The notes below the pieces were generated by a model that ran no database searches, was not told the DNA's origin, and saw only the letters and a program-made list of their open reading frames with translations. From Hoplostethus atlanticus (lineage: Eukaryota; Chordata; Actinopteri; Trachichthyiformes; Trachichthyidae), in the NCBI GenBank assembly GCA_034670405.1, contig JAXDDX010000040.1, positions 1 to 64,000 on the forward strand: a DNA stretch of 64,000 nucleotides, read 5' to 3'. The translations under genes and the position numbers were made by a program. Below, piece after piece: positions 59,489 through 64,000 of this stretch (the first letter of the stretch is position 1; each line of letters begins with the position of its first letter).

Positions 59489-59499
59489 TTTTTTTTTTT

Positions 59500-59532
<33 letters not shown>

Positions 59533-59534
59533 TT
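59489..59534. repeat. T-rich homopolymer tract
   Basis: Two long T runs separated by CTTC, between the 3' ends of csde1 and the RASSF8-like gene. It produces a false poly-Phe/poly-Lys open frame on both strands. Confidence 0.95.
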
Positions 59535-60349
59535 CTTAGTGAAGGAGTCAAACTTCAAGATATAACAAAACAAATTTAACTTAAAGAAGGGGAAAGGTAA
59601 CAAAGTATTAGAAATAATTAAGTTTAAAAAAAAAAATTTAAAAAAAAAAGAGAAACATAAGAATCAGGATATCTATTGTGCTCCGGAGACATTGGTTGGT
59701 GAGCTGTTGTGCCTCTATGCGCATTAAGTTACAGTCAAAATTAATTTCAACTTTGGAGATCACTGGGTTCCAGCTGAACCACATGCAGAGGTTCTCCTGT
59801 GTACTTTTGTTAATGGTCTTGAATGAAACAATTGAATTAAAAGTTTTATGAAAATCATAAACATCTTTTTGTCTTTACTTTACAGAAAGTATTCAATTCT
59901 TTTGATTTTTACACAGCAATAGTTGTGGAAACAACTCATGAAGCTAAAAGACGGACATATTCTGCACATTGCCAAAGATTAACTGGGCCAAAATCTAGCA
60001 AACAATTTTACAAAAAGGCAATGACAAATGTGAAGGTGCAAAAACAAAGGAAGGGGCTAGTAGAGTTAAACAGTTCAGCTACACACTATCATGTCCCATA
60101 GAGGGCAACACATTACCTATTATTGAAAGCTTGCTAGTTTGCAACATGCCACTTGTAGTGGTATCCATCAGTGTCTATGGGTCAACCTAACAAATTTAGA
60201 AGTGAAGATCACTCTGTGCCTTCAGTCCCATAAGCAATGGAGTGGCATAAAGGAAAATGAAATATATACATCATCTCAGTGCCATCTAGCGACTCATTGG
60301 GTCTAATCCTGTTTACATCCTCTCAGACAAACCCACAGACAGAGCCCAG

Positions 60350-60355
60350 TTTATT
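60350..60355 (-). terminator. RASSF8-like gene poly(A) signal AATAAA
   Basis: Hexamer on the minus strand about 170 bases past the stop codon at 60526. Confidence 0.55.
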
Positions 60356-60525
60356 GATCTACTCCTAATAAAGTAATGGATATCACTTGGCAGAATACAA
60401 CCTGGAGGGTCAAGTTTTGGCATTGTAAGTAATGTACTTTTGATTATATCATTACCAGATAGTTACAGTATCACAAGGCATGGATAATACATTGACATTT
60501 TGGGTGTTCGATTCTTTGCCGTCTT

Positions 60526-62059
60526 CTAAACCTTGGTACTACCCAGATATATTGTGAGCTCAGAGCGATGTATCACCTTTTTAGTCTCCGATCTGGAGCT
60601 TTGGGTTTCAGACCAGCGGGTCCACCATTCCCTGAGCTCAGTGGGCCCCGTGGGCCGCCGCTCTTTTATCTGGCTGGGATGAACTAGAGCATGAGGAAGA
60701 TTGGAGTCCTCTCTGGGTGGGAACTTCCTGTCAATATTTACACCACTGGCTGGATTAGATCTTTGCTGGTTGATAATCTTAGTTGAAGCAGTCTCAGTAG
60801 CAGCAATGTCACCACCTTTTCTTGGAATCATTTCTGAATCCTCTAGGACAACTTTTTGAGCCCCAGAGAAATCCAACCCCTGCATTTTGCATTTGTACCC
60901 CTCCAACTTGGCTTTGCACTCCACCGCCTTGTCCCTCATCTCCAGGAACTGTTGCTGCAAATCTTTCTCATAACCCTCCTCTGCCTTAAGTTCATTCTCC
61001 CAAAACTTGATCTGCTCAGTCTCTTCTTCAATCATTTTCTGTTGGGCCTCCTGTGCAGCTTTCCTGGCCCTCTGCTGTTGCTCAAGCTCCCGAATCTGTT
61101 TGTCTATAAATGCATTCTGGACCTGTAAGTCTTGCAAACAAGCGAGCTGGCACATTATGGTTTCTCTTAGGCTATTTTTCTCATAAGTCTTAGCACAGCC
61201 TGAATCGGGCAGTTCATCACCTTTTGTCCCTGCAGTTCCTGCTACTGGAATTTGCTCGAAGTCTTTGCTCTCCTTATCCCTCCTCTGGTTTCCCATGCAG
61301 CAGGATGTCTGATGGTCCAACTTTGATTTTGAGCTTTTTTGACCTCTGAATTTGCTCAGCAAGCTACCTGGAGCCGAGGGATCCTTGTCAACAGTGACCG
61401 AAACAACCACAGAGCTGCGATTCCTTTTATCAGTCTTCTTACTCTGCTTATCACAGGCTGAATGGTGAACTTTGCCTTTACCTAGACCCTCCAGCCATCC
61501 CCAGGCCTCCTCCATGAGTGTCAAAGATTTTCTTTTAGGCCTCTTCAGGTCCTCTGGTGGCTGCTCAACTTCTTGTCGCAAACGGGATAGTGGTGGCAAA
61601 CTTTGACGATGGGAACTCGATGAACCGCTACCCCTCCGCATTCTGGCACCTGCATCTTTTTTTCTCATGTGTGGGCAAGGCTGGTACCTGCCGCCTTTTG
61701 CTCTGCTCATTCCATCCCAGAGAGAGGGCCCGTTGTGAAGCAGAGTGAGCTGGACGTCCCTGGTCTGCTGACCGTACTTCTCGAGCGACTGCAGAAGGTG
61801 TTCGTTGGGCGTCATGCTCCGTTCAAAGTCTTTGAATTTCTCCCGTAAGGTGTAACGTCCTGGCTGACCTAAACAGAAGGACGTGTTGTCGTCAGTTTGG
61901 TTGACATTTCAAAAACAAGAAATCTGATCATTTTGTCAGTATGTTGACATACACACCGAGGGCTTGAGCCAACGCTATGACCACTTCTTCACAGGTTGTT
62001 TTGTCTGTAACGCCACAGACCACGCGTGGGACGCCGTCCACAGATACCTTGACTTCCAT
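60526..62059 (-). CDS. Ras-association domain family protein, RASSF7/8 type
   Basis: N-terminal RASSF protein; relatives act at cell junctions and in growth control and bind Ras-like GTPases weakly or not at all. Exons 61957-62059 and 60526-61868 (phase 1) give 481 residues. The RA domain fills about residues 1-87: [19 protein letters not shown], then [29 protein letters not shown] conserved linker SLPPLSRLR and PKRKSLTL with GKGK follows, as in RASSF8. A coiled coil around 270-360 contains FWENEL and a following ECKAKL, again RASSF8-like. The C-terminal part of the RASSF8 coiled coil is not recognisable, and the last 100 residues are unlike known members. The acceptor TTATCACAG just upstream puts the exon start at 62071. 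Its place beside csde1, rather than the RASSF7 or RASSF8 loci, suggests a separate paralog (a fish gene name rassf11 may apply, which I cannot confirm). Confidence 0.88.
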
Positions 62060-62460
62060 TGTATAGCTGGTCTGTGATAAGAAAATGTGTGAGAACTATT
62101 GTAAATGTTTGGCTCTTTGTAGTGGAGACAGCCAAATGACTCCTTAACATTCACAGTACTTTGTCTGCCCACTCTGTCGTGGTCAGGCTTGAAGGCAGTT
62201 CAAACCACATTGTGGTAAGTGGCAGTAACGTACTGACCCTTACAAGAAACACACTTTATGGAACTGAAACATAAAACAAGCAATTCTCAGTCAAAATACA
62301 GTGTACTAGTGTTTTGATGTAGCTGGAGCGTGTAGTGTGTAGCCATGAAGATGACTTTGGAAGTCTTCAAAATATAGTTTGAAGGAGAACACAAGTTCGT
62401 TCAACAGGTCCATTTGTCCTCAATAATAAATATGCTGAAAGAAGTTTTAAAGTGCCTACC

Positions 62461-62520
62461 TTCTTGTCCTGACTGTAGAGCAGATGCTGGGACCTGTCTG
62501 CACAGATGTTCTGTTAGGAG
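62461..62520 (-). other. Candidate 5' untranslated exon of the RASSF8-like gene
   Basis: On the minus strand a donor (GACAAGAAG then GTAGGC, 62461/62460) lies 0.4 kb upstream of the acceptor at 62072 that opens the first coding exon. The 5' limit is unknown. Confidence 0.35.
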
Positions 62521-64000
62521 TGGACTGTCTGCTTGGGAGCAACAGTGGAGCAATTAAGACCAATTAAAATTCCTACAGGCATTCCCCACTGGAGGACAGT
62601 TTATCAGCCCGCCCCTCCTACATGGATTCCTATTTGCCGGGAAAGTTCAATAATAAAGTAGAACTGCTATAAAAGTGTATGAAATCAAATGACTAAAAAT
62701 GTAATTTGTACAAAGCACAGTGAGATCTGTGAGTATGTTGGATGCATTGACTGATTGGTCAAGCAAACTTCAAGGCAATTTCTTGTCTTCCTGAACTGAA
62801 ACGCTCCATTAACTCGACCACAAGATTTCCTCAATGGAAGAGAAATTTGAGGAGCTGTGCTAAACCATGACGTTTGGTAAACGTTTGTCTAGAAGCAAAA
62901 TAGATTTTTATTTGAAATTTCACAGCACACAAATGGCCAGGGACTATTTTTTTTGTTCTATTTGTTGTCGTCAAAACGCATACATCTTTAATTGTTGTTA
63001 GTCATTTATTTTGTTAACCAATTATAATCGGTTATATTATAAATTATATATTAAACCAATTATAATTGGTTTAAATCACTTTAATTTAGGTTCAATTCGA
63101 TATTATTAGATTTACTGAACTGAATTGGGCGACACAGCTCCAGTTCATTTTTAAATCTAGGTTTACTTATTTTAAACCTAGTTTAACTAAACACTAACCT
63201 TATCACTAATCTTAAATTAAACCCTGTTAGTCGATCTCTATCAGTACCTGGCTGTTGATTACTGAGGTGGTATGGAGTCCATGGTTGACTAAAGGAGTGT
63301 ACGTAAACCAGGGTCTGAGTTATCAGTAAGAGCTGCAGAGCTTAAAGATGGACATGAATACCCTTCATGTTTCTCCCCATAATGGCTGCTTTGATAAATC
63401 AGACTTAACTTCATCAGAAGGCAAAAGCAGTTTCCAAACACTTAACTACGCCTCAAGGCTTTCGTTCACTACATTATGAAAAAAGTTTCTTGCTCTAATA
63501 AATTGGTAGCCTCATTTTATTATAGAAATTTAAGCCAGTTGGAAATGCAAGTATGAAAGACCTAGCATATGCCTGGGATCGGGGAATGACTGGGGAAATA
63601 GATCCACCTCATTGGAGAGACGTGGGCCCCACGCCCTCGTCACTGGTACCAATTAAAAGTTCAACTGAATATTCTATTGTTATAAGCTCTGATCGAGTTT
63701 GCATTATTACTTGTTTTACAATAGGCCAATTGAATGTGCAGGCATAGTTTGGGCAAACACAGGGTCTATTGGATGTTCTGTTTCCCCTTGTGGAAACCAC
63801 TGAGTGTTGCACCATGGGAAAAAAAAAACCTTTGCATGAAAACAAGTGGGCGTTGTATACATTTGGTCACTAGTGAGGAATATGTATGTAGGTTTTTTTT
63901 GGATCTGGGTGTTCCTCTTCATCGTTCTCACAGGAAGAGTGATTTCAATCAAAACGGTCCAAAGCTGAGCCCTCACTCTCAAGCACAGACTCAACTCAGT
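62521..64000. other. Upstream of the RASSF8-like gene; no gene recognised
   Basis: Mostly AT-rich DNA. Around 63000-63075 a palindromic ATTATAATCGGTTATATTATAA region with repeated CCAATTATAATTGG can fold back on itself. No exon is recognised up to the window end. Confidence 0.45.

Noticed and set aside
59357-59603. Open frames ending in poly-Phe or containing poly-Lys
   Set aside because: Produced by the T tract at 59489-59534.

Overview
The window is nuclear DNA of a ray-finned (teleost) fish. The evidence is split genes with GT-AG introns, vertebrate-specific gene families, very long CA/TG microsatellites, and remnants of Tc1-like and hAT DNA transposons. Exons below were joined by hand from splice signals, reading phase and remembered protein families; no alignment or expression data were available.

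Layout, left to right. A slightly decayed tRNA-Asp (GTC) lies at 160-231 on the minus strand. A Tc1-like remnant with recognisable inverted ends occupies about 2904-4084. vwa1 (minus, 9805 to 4215 or lower) encodes an extracellular-matrix VWA protein with three, not two, fibronectin III modules. About 10.4 kb without genes follows (9806-20233) and holds several microsatellites, including about 50 copies of GT. tmco4 (plus, 20234-27959, 14 exons) faces htr6 (minus, 33027-28822, 3 exons, serotonin receptor 6). Next come micos10 (minus, 36376-34845, 4 exons, MICOS subunit) and sike1 (minus, 40131-37877, 5 exons). csde1 (plus) has probable untranslated exons from about 41.4 kb, two alternative N-terminal coding exons (46226-46351 and 47734-47892), and a 19-exon body at 48649-58283 that includes a 12-nt microexon. 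A RASSF8-like gene (minus, 62059-60526) faces it tail to tail. The last 2 kb hold no recognised gene.

The genes are not an operon. The order is informative, because it joins a block matching human 1p36.13 (tmco4, htr6, micos10) to a block matching human 1p13.2 (sike1, csde1), with vwa1 (human 1p36.33) on the far side. The RASSF8-like gene beside csde1 fits a third RASSF7/8 member in the NRAS branch of the RAS paralogon, since human RASSF7 lies near HRAS and RASSF8 near KRAS.

No viral, bacterial, CRISPR or toxin system was seen. The points most worth a second look are the RASSF paralog, the extra FN3 module of Vwa1, the csde1 N-terminal exon choice and microexon, the enlarged second extracellular loop of Htr6, and a dispersed two-part repeat beside the tmco4 and micos10 starts.
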